DNA of 64,000 bases from Ulvibacter sp. MAR_2010_11 (GTDB lineage: Bacteria; Bacteroidota; Bacteroidia; Flavobacteriales; Flavobacteriaceae). The stretch's first letter is position 1; each line of letters opens with the position of its first letter. The notes under the pieces are model-generated. The model saw only the letters and a list, made by a program, of their open reading frames with translations, did no database searches and was not told the DNA's origin. The translations under genes and the position numbers were made by a program. Below are positions 1 to 9,150 of the stretch, piece after piece. The stretch spans positions 2,687,501 through 2,751,500 of the forward strand of contig NZ_PHTY01000001.1 of NCBI RefSeq assembly GCF_002813135.1, written 5' to 3'.

Positions 1-590
<590 letters not shown>

Positions 591-858
591 TAAATCTTAA
601 ATATTGCTATATACGATTAACCAAAAAGTTCTCCTCAAAAAAATCTCAAGTGTCTTTATCTTAGTTTAGTTATTCAATATAGATCACAAACGTTTCCATC
701 TGTAATCCATACGCTGTCAATTTCAATATTCCAATGAACTTACCTCTCTGTAAACTCTCCTTAAAAAGAAAAGAAAAAACTAAAAGGATATCAAATTTCT
801 TATTATTCTCGCCTAATCCTAACTCGTGTTTTATAGTCACTCGTTGTTTTAGCGGGTG

Positions 859-890
859 CAAATATACAACCCCTTTTTTTATTCCACCAA
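859..890 (-). promoter_or_regulatory. Probable rRNA operon promoter (Bacteroidota -33/-7 type)
   Basis: On the minus strand a perfect -7 element TATATTTG (859-866) is preceded 21 nt upstream by TTG (888-890). This is the Bacteroidota primary sigma factor promoter (TTG, about 19 nt, TAnnTTTG). Transcription would start near 853, giving a leader of about 260 nt before 16S, as expected for a precursor rRNA. Seen: the two boxes and their position. Inferred: the start site. Confidence 0.65.
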
Positions 891-979
891 AAGAAAACTA
901 CTATTTTTTGAATCTTTTTTATGAACAGTTTTTAAGGCCCTGAAATCGACTCAATTACTCAAAAAAAAGTTTGCATATT

Positions 980-1071
980 GTGTTAGGGATTGCAGTGGCA
1001 TCCCCCCAAATCAATTGGGGATAGAGCGGAAAGCCCGGCGCTTTACAGCGATTAGCAGGAAAGCGCAACAC
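980..1071 (-). ncRNA. Candidate structured RNA, three-way junction, upstream of the rRNA promoter
   Basis: Three nested or adjacent helices can be drawn. P1 pairs 980-984 with 1067-1071 (GTGTT/AACAC). P2 pairs 986-988 with 1034-1036 and, across an internal loop, 1000-1005 with 1017-1022 (ATCCCC/GGGGAT). P3 pairs 1038-1044 with 1060-1066 (GCGCTTT/AAAGCGC). On the minus strand the structure is followed by a T-tract (960-969), so it could end the DUF4294 transcript. Pairing works on either strand; the strand is chosen from the T-tract. Function is unknown. I recall similar elements from other flavobacterial intergenic regions, but cannot check this here. Confidence 0.5.
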
Positions 1072-1138
1072 CCAAAAACAAAAAGAGCGAACTACTAATA
1101 TAAAGGAAATCAAATTGCTACGCAAGGAAGAAAGTATA

Positions 1139-1837
1139 TTACTTATTAACAGTCTTCTTGTTCCAATGCTGGGAAAGTTCTAAATAATCGATTGGAAATG
1201 CCGGTTTTTGTCGTTCGAGAATATCTGCCTGGAAGGAACGCTCCAAAATATCCTCAATAAGATAGTCTTCTTTTACCGAAAAGGGCCGGTATTCGTCTTT
1301 AATAGATATGTCGAATACATTGGCAGTTGTATTGTACCAAAATGCCCGCCATCCCGTACGCAACTCCTTCACCAACTCAAAGGCCGTACGTCCCGTTTGA
1401 CGATGGATGAGTTTCACAAGAATCTGACCTTCGGTGCGAGTGAGTTTTTTTAGCTTTTCGGAAAACTCTTCTTCAACATATTTTTGAACGCGCTTGGTGT
1501 ATTTCTTTCTATCCCGCTTTTTCTCAATGGTCTTTAAGCGTTCGGTCATGGTGGTGAGTCGTTCGGATGCTAACTTGGCATAGGGATAGACTTTTCGGGT
1601 TTTACGCCTTAAGACAAGATACCTGTGCCGATCTTCCTTAGAAGTAAATTCGAGCTTGTTCAATAAAATCACTTCGTCCAAATCGATATACTCCCTGGGA
1701 ATGGTATCGCCATCGATAATATAGTAAACGACCTCAGTACTATCGCCCTCCTGCTCGTAATAGTTGGATATAGTTTGTGAGGAGGCAGTGATGCCCATCA
1801 GTAAAAAAATAATATACAGATACGAAAAACGCTTCAT
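1139..1837 (-). CDS. DUF4294 domain protein, secreted or periplasmic
   Basis: A 232-residue protein beginning with a signal peptide (residues 1-20, ending ITASSQ). It matches the DUF4294 family of Bacteroidota, whose function is not known. The mature part has the segment VVYYIIDGDTIPREYIDLDE (about 36-55) and a strongly basic helical middle (about 75-130, rich in K, R and E), followed by the conserved WRAFWYNTTANVFD region (about 162-175). It is transcribed towards the rRNA operon, with the structured element in between. The start is supported by the signal peptide. Family assignment is confident from the overall pattern; no enzymatic motif is visible. Confidence 0.8.
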   Translation of the reverse strand: MKRFSYLYIIFLLMGITASSQTISNYYEQEGDSTEVVYYIIDGDTIPREYIDLDEVILLNKLEFTSKEDRHRYLVLRRKTRKVYPYAKLASERLTTMTERLKTIEKKRDRKKYTKRVQKYVEEEFSEKLKKLTRTEGQILVKLIHRQTGRTAFELVKELRTGWRAFWYNTTANVFDISIKDEYRPFSVKEDYLIEDILERSFQADILERQKPAFPIDYLELSQHWNKKTVNK

Positions 1838-1944
1838 TGAGTTTTTGTTTTAGTCTAATACTAAAACTGTTCCAAAATTAAAAAAATTGCGATGCCTGCT
1901 TATTAATTAATTACTAATTTTGATTTTTACGAAAAATAAACTTT

Positions 1945-3030
1945 ATGGCCACATCAATTCTGACAAAAAAATCGCTTACTTTTTTAGAAAAATACTTAAA
2001 CAATGCAGCCCCGACCGGTTACGAATGGGACGGACAAAAGTTGTGGATGGAATACCTGAAGCCTTATGTGGACGAATTTATAACCGATACCTACGGAACA
2101 GCTGTAGGGGTTATCAATCCGAAGGCTACCTATAAGGTTGTTATTGAAGGTCATGCCGATGAAATTTCATGGTATGTCAACTATATTAGTGACAACGGTT
2201 TGCTTTACGTAATTAGAAACGGCGGGAGTGATCACCAGATTGCACCTTCCAAGATTGTAAATATTCACACAAAAAAAGGGATCATAAAAGGTGTCTTTGG
2301 ATGGCCTGCAATTCACACTCGCAACAAGGCCAAAGAAGAAGCTCCCAAGCCTGAAAATATTTGTATTGATGTTGGCGCCAAGGACAAGGAAGAAGTCCTG
2401 AGCATGGGAATTCATGTGGGCTGTGTGATTACTTACCCGGACGAATTTCATATCCTTAACAAAGATAAATTTGTTTGCAGAGCCCTGGATAACAGAATGG
2501 GTGGTTTTATGATTGCAGAAGTAGCTCGTCTTCTGAAAGAAAACAAAAAGAAACTTCCTTTTGGATTGTATATCACCAATTCGGTGCAGGAAGAGATTGG
2601 TTTGCGTGGTGCCGAAATGATTGCACAGCGCATAAAACCCAATATTGCCATAGTGACCGATGTTACACACGATACCACTACCCCAATGATCGACAAAAAG
2701 AAGCAAGGTCTTGCCGAAATTGGTGAAGGGCCTGTTATTGCTTACGCTCCTGCAGTGCAACAAAAACTGCGGGATCTGATAGTAACTACTGCCGAAAAGA
2801 AAAAAATTCCGTTTCAGCGGGCTGCCTTATCCAGAGCAACCGGAACCGACACCGATGCTTTTGCATATAGTAATGGCGGAGTCGCAAGTGCTTTGATCTC
2901 TCTTCCATTGCGTTATATGCACACAACCGTCGAAATGGTGCATCAACGGGATGTTGAAAATGTAATCAAACTTATATATGAATCCTTGCTCGCAATAAAA
3001 AAGGATCAGTCCTTTAGTTACTTTGAATAA
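1945..3030 (+). CDS. M42 family metallopeptidase (glutamyl aminopeptidase/endoglucanase-like)
   Basis: A 361-residue cytosolic di-zinc aminopeptidase of the M42 family, which trims N-terminal residues from peptides and usually forms a large tetrahedral particle. Motifs seen: GHADEI (about 70-75) with the first metal-binding His, the bridging Asp in ALDNRMGG (about 180-187), the catalytic Glu pair in QEEIG (about 213-217), DVTHD (about 238-242) and the late metal His in LRYMHTTVE. Length is normal for the family. Peptide specificity cannot be read from the sequence. The gene stands alone and is closed by a terminator directly downstream. Confidence 0.9.
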   Translation: MATSILTKKSLTFLEKYLNNAAPTGYEWDGQKLWMEYLKPYVDEFITDTYGTAVGVINPKATYKVVIEGHADEISWYVNYISDNGLLYVIRNGGSDHQIAPSKIVNIHTKKGIIKGVFGWPAIHTRNKAKEEAPKPENICIDVGAKDKEEVLSMGIHVGCVITYPDEFHILNKDKFVCRALDNRMGGFMIAEVARLLKENKKKLPFGLYITNSVQEEIGLRGAEMIAQRIKPNIAIVTDVTHDTTTPMIDKKKQGLAEIGEGPVIAYAPAVQQKLRDLIVTTAEKKKIPFQRAALSRATGTDTDAFAYSNGGVASALISLPLRYMHTTVEMVHQRDVENVIKLIYESLLAIKKDQSFSYFE

Positions 3031-3057
3031 GTGTGTTCATAACCTAAACTAATTAAG

Positions 3058-3082
3058 GGCTACCAAACGGTAGCCTTTTTTT
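3058..3082 (+). terminator. Rho-independent terminator after the M42 peptidase gene
   Basis: Perfect 7-bp stem GGCTACC/GGTAGCC (3058-3064/3069-3075) with an AAAC loop, followed by seven T (3076-3082). Confidence 0.9.
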
Positions 3083-3108
3083 ATATTAGCGACAAACATT
3101 CTAACTAG

Positions 3109-4539
3109 GTGCTTTTCAATTCGTTCGACTTCGGTTTCTTTCTGGTAATTGTCTATGTACTCTACTGGAGTATTGGTACAAATAGAAGAGTCTCCCAAAA
3201 CATCCTCCTGCTTGCTGCAAGCTATGTTTTTTACGGATTTTGGGATTGGCGATTCCTGGCTCTGTTAGTTGTCAGCTCACTTATAGATTATCTGGCAGGA
3301 AGGTTTCTTGAAAAAACAACAGCAAAATCAACTCGGAAAATAATCCTTTGGAGCAGCATTCTTTGGAATCTCGGAGTACTTGTAACCTTCAAATATTTCG
3401 GTTTCTTTATTTCCGGGTTTACCGAATTATTTTCCATCACCTTGCCTGAAAGTTCCTACTCGTTCTGGAATATTGCGATTCCCTTAGGGCTTAGTTTCTA
3501 TACATTCCAAACAATGAGCTATACCATCGATGTGTATCGGAATAAAATAAAACCCACCCATAATTTGATTGAATTTTTATGCTTTGTGAGTTTCTTCCCC
3601 CAATTGGTGGCCGGTCCAATTGAACGTGCGAAAAAATTATTGCCACAGTTTGAAATGACAAGATCCTTTAATGTACAATCCTCCAAGGAAGGATTACGGC
3701 AAATTCTATGGGGTTTGTTTAAAAAAATACTGGTGGCAGACAAACTCGGACTTGCGGTATCAATGGTGTATGCCAACCCTGAAGGATACGGAAGTTTAAT
3801 GCTGATATTTGCTTCGGTTTTGTTTTGCTTTCAGGTGTATTGTGACTTTTCGGGCTATACCGATATCGCCTTAGGAACTGCAAAGCTTTTTGGTTTCCGA
3901 CTCAGTAAAAATTTTGATCAGCCATACCTTTCAAAGAGTATCACCGAATTATGGCAACGATGGCACATCACCTTAACCAGATGGTTTACCGATTATGTCT
4001 ATGTTCCATTTGTGAAAAACACCAAACATCCTACAGCGCTTATTCGTGCTTTGGGATTGCTTATTACGATGTTCCTAGTTGGACTTTGGCATGGTGCCAA
4101 TTGGACTTTTGTAGCCTTTGGCGTTTTTAACGGACTTATTTTGGTTGCTGAAAGAATTCCGTTTTTTAAAAAGCAGGGAACGCTTTTTAATAAATTACAA
4201 TCGGCGCCACGAATTATACCCTTGATGTATGTGTTTGTGATATTTACGATTTCGGCCGTTTTTTTTAGGTCTGAATCAATAGATGAAGCATGGTTAATTT
4301 TGAGTCGGATTTTTACTTTGAGTCCCGACACTGTGATTTCCAGTTTAATTGGAATAAAACTATTGTATTTGGTAGTGTTACTTATTGCTGAAATGGCTAC
4401 CCGAAATTGGGAGTTTCCGCTTCAAAAAATAGAAATCAAATTACCAAAACTAGCGCGGTGGGCAGTGTATTATATCCTCATTATATTAATTATAAGATAT
4501 GCCGAACCCAAGGAAGCTTTTATATATTTTCAGTTTTAA
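3109..4539 (+). CDS. MBOAT family O-acyltransferase (AlgI-like)
   Basis: A 476-residue multi-pass membrane protein of the MBOAT/AlgI family, which passes acetyl groups across the inner membrane for O-acetylation of polysaccharides. About ten hydrophobic segments are visible. Signature parts include the N-terminal LFNSFDFGFFLVIVYVLYW, a CDFSGYTDIALGTAKLFGF segment (about 246-264), a LWQRWHITLTRWFTDYVY segment (about 282-299) and the catalytic His region LVGLWHGANWTFVAFG (about 323-338). The start is a GTG at 3109, which matches the usual N-terminus of the family. Its stop overlaps the start of the SGNH-like gene (TAATG), so the two are probably translated together and act as a pair. The acetylated substrate is unknown. 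Confidence 0.9.
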   Translation: MLFNSFDFGFFLVIVYVLYWSIGTNRRVSQNILLLAASYVFYGFWDWRFLALLVVSSLIDYLAGRFLEKTTAKSTRKIILWSSILWNLGVLVTFKYFGFFISGFTELFSITLPESSYSFWNIAIPLGLSFYTFQTMSYTIDVYRNKIKPTHNLIEFLCFVSFFPQLVAGPIERAKKLLPQFEMTRSFNVQSSKEGLRQILWGLFKKILVADKLGLAVSMVYANPEGYGSLMLIFASVLFCFQVYCDFSGYTDIALGTAKLFGFRLSKNFDQPYLSKSITELWQRWHITLTRWFTDYVYVPFVKNTKHPTALIRALGLLITMFLVGLWHGANWTFVAFGVFNGLILVAERIPFFKKQGTLFNKLQSAPRIIPLMYVFVIFTISAVFFRSESIDEAWLILSRIFTLSPDTVISSLIGIKLLYLVVLLIAEMATRNWEFPLQKIEIKLPKLARWAVYYILIILIIRYAEPKEAFIYFQF

Positions 4540-5477
4540 TGCAACGTAATTTTATAAAATACCTGCTCTTATTTTTCATCCCGCTTCTGTTGGGATATGC
4601 GACTATTGAATATCTCACGCTGCAACTTCCATCAGGATATGAAAAAAATAAAACCTTATTTCAAGATGAGGGTGATACCGTTGAAGTCTTGGTTTTAGGG
4701 TCTTCACAGCTAAACAATGCCGTAAATCCGGCTTTACTGAAATACCCTACACTTAATCTTGCCTCCGGAGATCAGCATCACAATACCGATTTCAAACTTT
4801 TAAAAGCATTGCTTCCAAAGCTAAGCAATCTAAACACCATAGTCCTGGAAGTATCCTATAGTCACTTCGAATTACCTCACAACAGTCCCGATTTTTGGAA
4901 AAACAGCGTTTATCTGAAATATTACAGCGTGAATTGTTTTGAACGAACCACTTATTTTAAAGACAAATTGATTTATCTGTCGTTTCCGGCCTTCTATTCT
5001 GAAAAAATCCATGCACATTATATCGCCAAATCTGAAAAAGCAGCGTTCAATCGTTTTGGCTTCGATACTCTGAATTACGAAGGAAGGTTTAAAACATTAA
5101 ACTACAATGAAGCAAAAATTGATTCCCTCCCCCGATTTAAGATTAACAAACAACCCAATCCGGAAATATTCAAAACGAATACCGCCCTGTTTTATGAACT
5201 GTTGGATTATTTAAAAGCGAATCACCTAAACGTTATTATTTGTCAGACCCCAATGTACAAAGCCTATTTACCTCAAAGAAATTCTGAAATATTGCAGCGT
5301 CGTGATAGTGTTTTAACGCATGTGGCAGTGAAATATTCGAATGTCCATTTTCTGAATACCGAAGAAGATACACTTCATTTTAAAGTAAGGCACTATTGGA
5401 ACGAGAGTCATTTAAATCCGGATGGAGCTGCAACCTTCACGGCAATGCTTCAGCAGAAACTGGACAGTTTGCATTAG
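4539..5477 (+). CDS. SGNH/GDSL-like protein, partner of the MBOAT acyltransferase
   Basis: A 312-residue protein with an N-terminal membrane anchor (about residues 6-24) and a periplasmic domain. The block VLVLGSSQLNNAVNP (about 51-65) resembles SGNH block I with a nucleophilic Ser, and HYWNESHLNPDGA (about 288-300) resembles the last block with catalytic Asp/His (DxxH is altered to ESHLN). Such proteins usually transfer the acetyl group delivered by an MBOAT protein. A longer frame opens at 4407 inside the MBOAT gene, but the ATG at 4539 overlaps the MBOAT stop and starts directly before the hydrophobic anchor, so it is preferred. The last four bases overlap the convergent symporter gene. 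Confidence 0.75.
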   Translation: MQRNFIKYLLLFFIPLLLGYATIEYLTLQLPSGYEKNKTLFQDEGDTVEVLVLGSSQLNNAVNPALLKYPTLNLASGDQHHNTDFKLLKALLPKLSNLNTIVLEVSYSHFELPHNSPDFWKNSVYLKYYSVNCFERTTYFKDKLIYLSFPAFYSEKIHAHYIAKSEKAAFNRFGFDTLNYEGRFKTLNYNEAKIDSLPRFKINKQPNPEIFKTNTALFYELLDYLKANHLNVIICQTPMYKAYLPQRNSEILQRRDSVLTHVAVKYSNVHFLNTEEDTLHFKVRHYWNESHLNPDGAATFTAMLQQKLDSLH

Positions 5478-6847
5478 GGTTTTTTCAGCTTGCCAAAATA
5501 AATCTTTGCCTCTTTAACCACTCTGGATGACAGTAAAATAGTAGCTGTCATTGTAGGAATCGCCATGAATGCAAAGAAAGTATCAATCAGGTTAATCATC
5601 ATACTCAAAGAAGTGACAGCGCCCATAATAATACTTGCTATGTAAAAATAATTGTAAATAAATTTATGCTTAGCCCCGAACAAAAACGACATACATTTTG
5701 TTCCGTAGTACGAATAAGAAAACAGTGAAGAAATACTAAATACAATAATGCAGAGTAATAAGGCATATTTTCCATACACAGGAATAGCCTCAGAAAATGC
5801 GTTCGCCGTCAAACTCACCCCGTTTGCTTCACTGGACTCCCAAACTCCGGTTACGAGAATGGCCAATGCAGTGAGTGTACAAATAATAAGGGTATCGATT
5901 GCCGGTCCCAACATGGCAACCAATCCTTCCCGAATGGGTTCGTTGGTCTTTGCAGCTCCGTGAGCCATTGGTGCTGTACCAATACCAGCTTCGTTAGAAA
6001 ATGCACCTCGCCTTATTCCCAAAAGAATTAAACCACCAACTACACCCCCTAAGAAGGTGTCACCTTCAAAAAAAGAAGCAGAAAAAGCATCCGTGAAAAT
6101 TAGTTTCAAATATCCGGGAACCACATCAATATGAACACCTAGAATGATTACTACCAGAACGAAATATAAAATCACCATCGCCGGAACCATTTTAGACGCA
6201 GTTTTACTAATTCTGGAGAGTCCTCCCAATATAACAAATGCCGTTATAGTGGCTAATACCAATCCAACAACGATGTTACTGGATAGCCCTGTGTATAAGC
6301 CTGCAGGTTTTAATAAAATATCGTTTATGGCCTGGGTTAATTGATTTACGTTAAACACCGGAAGTGCTCCAATAAGTCCCGAAATACTAAAAAATACCGC
6401 CAAAAATTTCCAGTTTTTTCCGAGTCCTTCAGTTATAAAATACATGGGACCGCCCTGAATATCTCCGTTACTGTCCTTTCCCCTATACATTACAGCAAGG
6501 GAAGCTGTAAAAAATTTGGTAGACATCCCAATGACCGCACTCACCCACATCCAAAAAACTGCTCCCGGACCCCCAATGGCAATGGCCACAGCAACTCCGG
6601 CAATATTTCCCATACCAACAGTTGCTGAAAGCGCAGTTGTAAGCGCTTGAAAATGAGTTATTTCTCCCGAATCGCTTTCCTTATCGTATTTACCGCGTAA
6701 AACTGCAACAGCATGCCCTAAATATCGAAAAGGCAAGAATTGAATTTTAAAAATTAAAAATAACCCACCACCGATAAGTAAAATTAATAGAGGAAGACCC
6801 CAGGCGTAGGAGGCTACTTGTGCGATAAATTCGTCGAAAATTTTCAA
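5474..6847 (-). CDS. Alanine/glycine:cation symporter (AGCS family)
   Basis: A 457-residue inner-membrane protein with about eleven hydrophobic segments. It matches the AGCS family (AlsT/DagA type), which imports alanine or glycine with sodium or protons. Typical segments seen are ALTTALSATVGMGNIAGVA (about 68-86), GGPGAVFWMWVSAVIGMSTKF (about 92-112, family signature), GGPMYFITEGLG (about 132-143) and RRGAFSNEAGIGTAPMAHGA (about 279-298). Length is normal. It is transcribed convergently to the SGNH-like gene with a 4-nt overlap at the stops. The amino acid specificity cannot be decided from sequence alone. Confidence 0.9.
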   Translation of the reverse strand: MKIFDEFIAQVASYAWGLPLLILLIGGGLFLIFKIQFLPFRYLGHAVAVLRGKYDKESDSGEITHFQALTTALSATVGMGNIAGVAVAIAIGGPGAVFWMWVSAVIGMSTKFFTASLAVMYRGKDSNGDIQGGPMYFITEGLGKNWKFLAVFFSISGLIGALPVFNVNQLTQAINDILLKPAGLYTGLSSNIVVGLVLATITAFVILGGLSRISKTASKMVPAMVILYFVLVVIILGVHIDVVPGYLKLIFTDAFSASFFEGDTFLGGVVGGLILLGIRRGAFSNEAGIGTAPMAHGAAKTNEPIREGLVAMLGPAIDTLIICTLTALAILVTGVWESSEANGVSLTANAFSEAIPVYGKYALLLCIIVFSISSLFSYSYYGTKCMSFLFGAKHKFIYNYFYIASIIMGAVTSLSMMINLIDTFFAFMAIPTMTATILLSSRVVKEAKIYFGKLKKP

Positions 6848-6926
6848 ACTGTAAGCTATATTTAGTTAACGAATGTAAAACTAAAATTTTTAAAATTAGA
6901 AGAGAAATTGTTACTTGCGGTGCTAA

Positions 6927-8195
6927 ATGACCAACAAGCTTACATACTTATTGCTATTATTTACGTATTGCCTCTTTGCACAGGAGAAGGAAGATATTAC
7001 CAATACTCAAGATATAGTAATCACTCCCGAAGTGATGCTGGGTTACACACCCGAACCCAATTCAAATTTCCCCGAGCGAAATCCACAAACACAGTTTGGA
7101 GTTAGTCTGGGATGGAATCAGCAAGATAATCGGCAGGAATGGGCACAACGACTTAAAGGCCCCAGAACCGGCTTGTATTTTGGCTATACCGATTTTGGCG
7201 CTAAGGACAGTTTGGGCGGTGCCTTCACAATAATGCCTTTTATTGAATTTGCGGCTTTTAAAAAGGAAAATCTAACCGTACAGGTTGGAACCGGGGTTTC
7301 CTATTTTACAAAAAAATACGATTCATTGACCAATTTCAACAACCAGGCAGTATCTACCGATTTAAACTGGTCTTTCAGGGTATTTATGTATTATAAATTT
7401 CTGAAAACCGAAAAAATTGACTGGCGTTTGGGTGGAGGGTATTCACATCATTCCAACGGACATACAAAACTTCCCAATCAGGGGTATAATTCCTTTTTAT
7501 TCAGTGTTTCGGCCGTTTTAAAGAATACAACACTTCCGAAGAATTCAGAAAATGAGATCCCATCAAAGACATTCAATAACACAAGCTATTCCTATTTTTC
7601 CTTGCGCTCGGGTTATGGCGAAAATGTGTTGGCATTATCCTTTAATGATAAGAAAGACATCTATACTTTTTCAGGAGAATATGGTAAGGTGTTTAATAAT
7701 ACATGGAAGTTGGGTGTTGGAATGTATTATAGATATTACGAACACTATTACGATTACATTCACGGCAACTTTTCATTGGTTCAAGACGGAAGGGAATTCG
7801 AGTCCTTTAAAGAAAACCCGGGATGGAATGCTTCAAATCTTGGAATTTCAGTAAATGCGGAAGTTTTATTAAATCATATAGGAATTGATTTACAGCTAGG
7901 CGTTAACCTGCACAAACCCGGATATAAAATAGATTGGCGTATCAATCAAGGATGGGATTATACACCTGTTGATATTCCGGAGTGGTGGATGGTAGGGGAG
8001 TTTGACAGTAAATACAAAATGAAAAGTCTTATCTCTTCGCGTCTCGGACTTAAATACTATTTATTGGGAACTCATACGGCGCCGAAAAATAATCTCTATC
8101 TGGGAATTTATATAAACGCCAATTTGGGGCAGGCCGATTATACTGAACTGAGTTTAGGATACGTGCACAGCTTTAATTTTAAAGAAAAGAAATAA
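6927..8195 (+). CDS. Acyloxyacyl hydrolase / PagL-like outer membrane protein
   Basis: A 422-residue protein with a signal peptide (1-18, ending LFAQ) and a beta-strand-rich body typical of an outer membrane barrel. The segment GGGYSHHSNGHTKLPNQGYN (about 166-185) resembles the catalytic His-Ser region of PagL-type lipid A 3-O-deacylases, which remove an acyl chain from lipid A. It is more than twice as long as classical PagL (about 150-190 residues), with a second half of similar barrel character. The family link is an inference from this motif and general layout; substrate is unproven. It stands alone between divergent and convergent neighbours. Confidence 0.6.
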   Translation: MTNKLTYLLLLFTYCLFAQEKEDITNTQDIVITPEVMLGYTPEPNSNFPERNPQTQFGVSLGWNQQDNRQEWAQRLKGPRTGLYFGYTDFGAKDSLGGAFTIMPFIEFAAFKKENLTVQVGTGVSYFTKKYDSLTNFNNQAVSTDLNWSFRVFMYYKFLKTEKIDWRLGGGYSHHSNGHTKLPNQGYNSFLFSVSAVLKNTTLPKNSENEIPSKTFNNTSYSYFSLRSGYGENVLALSFNDKKDIYTFSGEYGKVFNNTWKLGVGMYYRYYEHYYDYIHGNFSLVQDGREFESFKENPGWNASNLGISVNAEVLLNHIGIDLQLGVNLHKPGYKIDWRINQGWDYTPVDIPEWWMVGEFDSKYKMKSLISSRLGLKYYLLGTHTAPKNNLYLGIYINANLGQADYTELSLGYVHSFNFKEKK

Positions 8196-8196
8196 G

Positions 8197-9147
8197 CTAG
8201 GCTTTTAAGTACTCGGTAACGTTCGCTTCGATGCGATCAAGGATATTTGAAGTTTCGGCTTTTACAAATTTTTCTCCTGTAATATTTTCGTAGAGCTCTA
8301 TATATCTTTCTGAAACAGTTTCAATATATTCATCGCTCATAAAGGGGACTTGCTGTCCTTCCAGACCTTGAAAGCCATTTTGTATCAACCATTGACGTAC
8401 AAACTCTTTGGAAAGCTGCTTTTGAGCTTCGCCCTTTGCTTGCCTCTCTGAATAGCCTTCAGCATAAAAATAACGGGAAGAATCCGGAGTATGAATCTCA
8501 TCAATTAATATAACTTTGCCGTCCTTTGTTTTTCCGAATTCGTATTTGGTGTCTACCAAAATCAATCCGCGTGAGGCTGCTATTTCTGTGCCACGCTGAA
8601 ATAATTTTCGAGTGTAGTCTTCCAACTGAAGGTAATCGGCTTCAGAAACAATTCCTCGTTTTAAAATATCCTCTCTCGAAATATCCTCATCATGATCCCC
8701 GGCTTCGGCTTTTGTAGCAGGTGTAATAATAGGCTCCGGGAATTTATCATTTTCAATCATCCCTTCCGGCATGGCAACTCCGCATAAAATGCGCTTTCCG
8801 GCTTTGTATTCCCTTGCAGCGTGACCGCTCAAATAGCCTCTTATTACCATTTCAACTTTAAAGGGGTCGCAGGCTTCCCCAACTGCGACATTAGGATCGG
8901 GGGTTGCAGTTAACCAATTGGGAACTAAATCTTCGGTATCCCGCATCATTTTGGTTGCAATCTGATTTAAGATTTGACCTTTATAAGGAATTCCTTTTGG
9001 CATTACAACATCGAAAGCACTTAATCTGTCTGTTGCGACCATTACCAACACATCATTTTCCAAGGTATAGACTTCACGTACCTTTCCGTGATATACAGCC
9101 TTTTGTCCCGGAAAATTAAAATTAGTGGATGTAATCGTATTACTCAT
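8197..9147 (-). CDS. purC: Phosphoribosylaminoimidazole-succinocarboxamide synthase
   Basis: A 316-residue SAICAR synthase. It joins aspartate to CAIR with ATP in purine biosynthesis in the cytoplasm. Motifs seen: YHGKVREVY (about 19-27), [20 protein letters not shown] (about 38-57), [15 protein letters not shown] (about 102-116, family signature region), [12 protein letters not shown] (about 195-206) and [18 protein letters not shown] (about 215-232). The length is that of the longer yeast-like form common in Bacteroidota, not the 237-residue E. coli form. It lies 3 nt downstream of phoH on the same strand, so the two are probably cotranscribed. Confidence 0.96.
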   Translation of the reverse strand: MSNTITSTNFNFPGQKAVYHGKVREVYTLENDVLVMVATDRLSAFDVVMPKGIPYKGQILNQIATKMMRDTEDLVPNWLTATPDPNVAVGEACDPFKVEMVIRGYLSGHAAREYKAGKRILCGVAMPEGMIENDKFPEPIITPATKAEAGDHDEDISREDILKRGIVSEADYLQLEDYTRKLFQRGTEIAASRGLILVDTKYEFGKTKDGKVILIDEIHTPDSSRYFYAEGYSERQAKGEAQKQLSKEFVRQWLIQNGFQGLEGQQVPFMSDEYIETVSERYIELYENITGEKFVKAETSNILDRIEANVTEYLKA

Positions 9148-9150
9148 TCC

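Larger units (their letters stand above)
591..1138. other. Intergenic region between 16S rRNA and the DUF4294 gene
   Basis: This 548-nt stretch holds the rRNA leader (about 591-853), the rRNA promoter (859-890), an AT-rich spacer and the structured element at 980-1071. The small open frames in it overlap these elements, have no recognisable protein signature, and are not called as genes. Confidence 0.8.

Noticed and set aside
670-943. Small open frames on both strands in the 16S upstream region
   Set aside because: They overlap the rRNA leader and promoter, have low-complexity sequences and no start signals or homologous features.
2167-2763. 198-residue open frame opposite the M42 peptidase gene
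   Set aside because: It lies entirely inside the peptidase gene on the other strand, and its protein lacks recognisable motifs.
4407-4538. Longer N-terminus for the SGNH-like protein starting inside the MBOAT gene
   Set aside because: The upstream part is a shadow of the MBOAT frame; the ATG at 4539 overlaps the MBOAT stop and begins directly before the membrane anchor.
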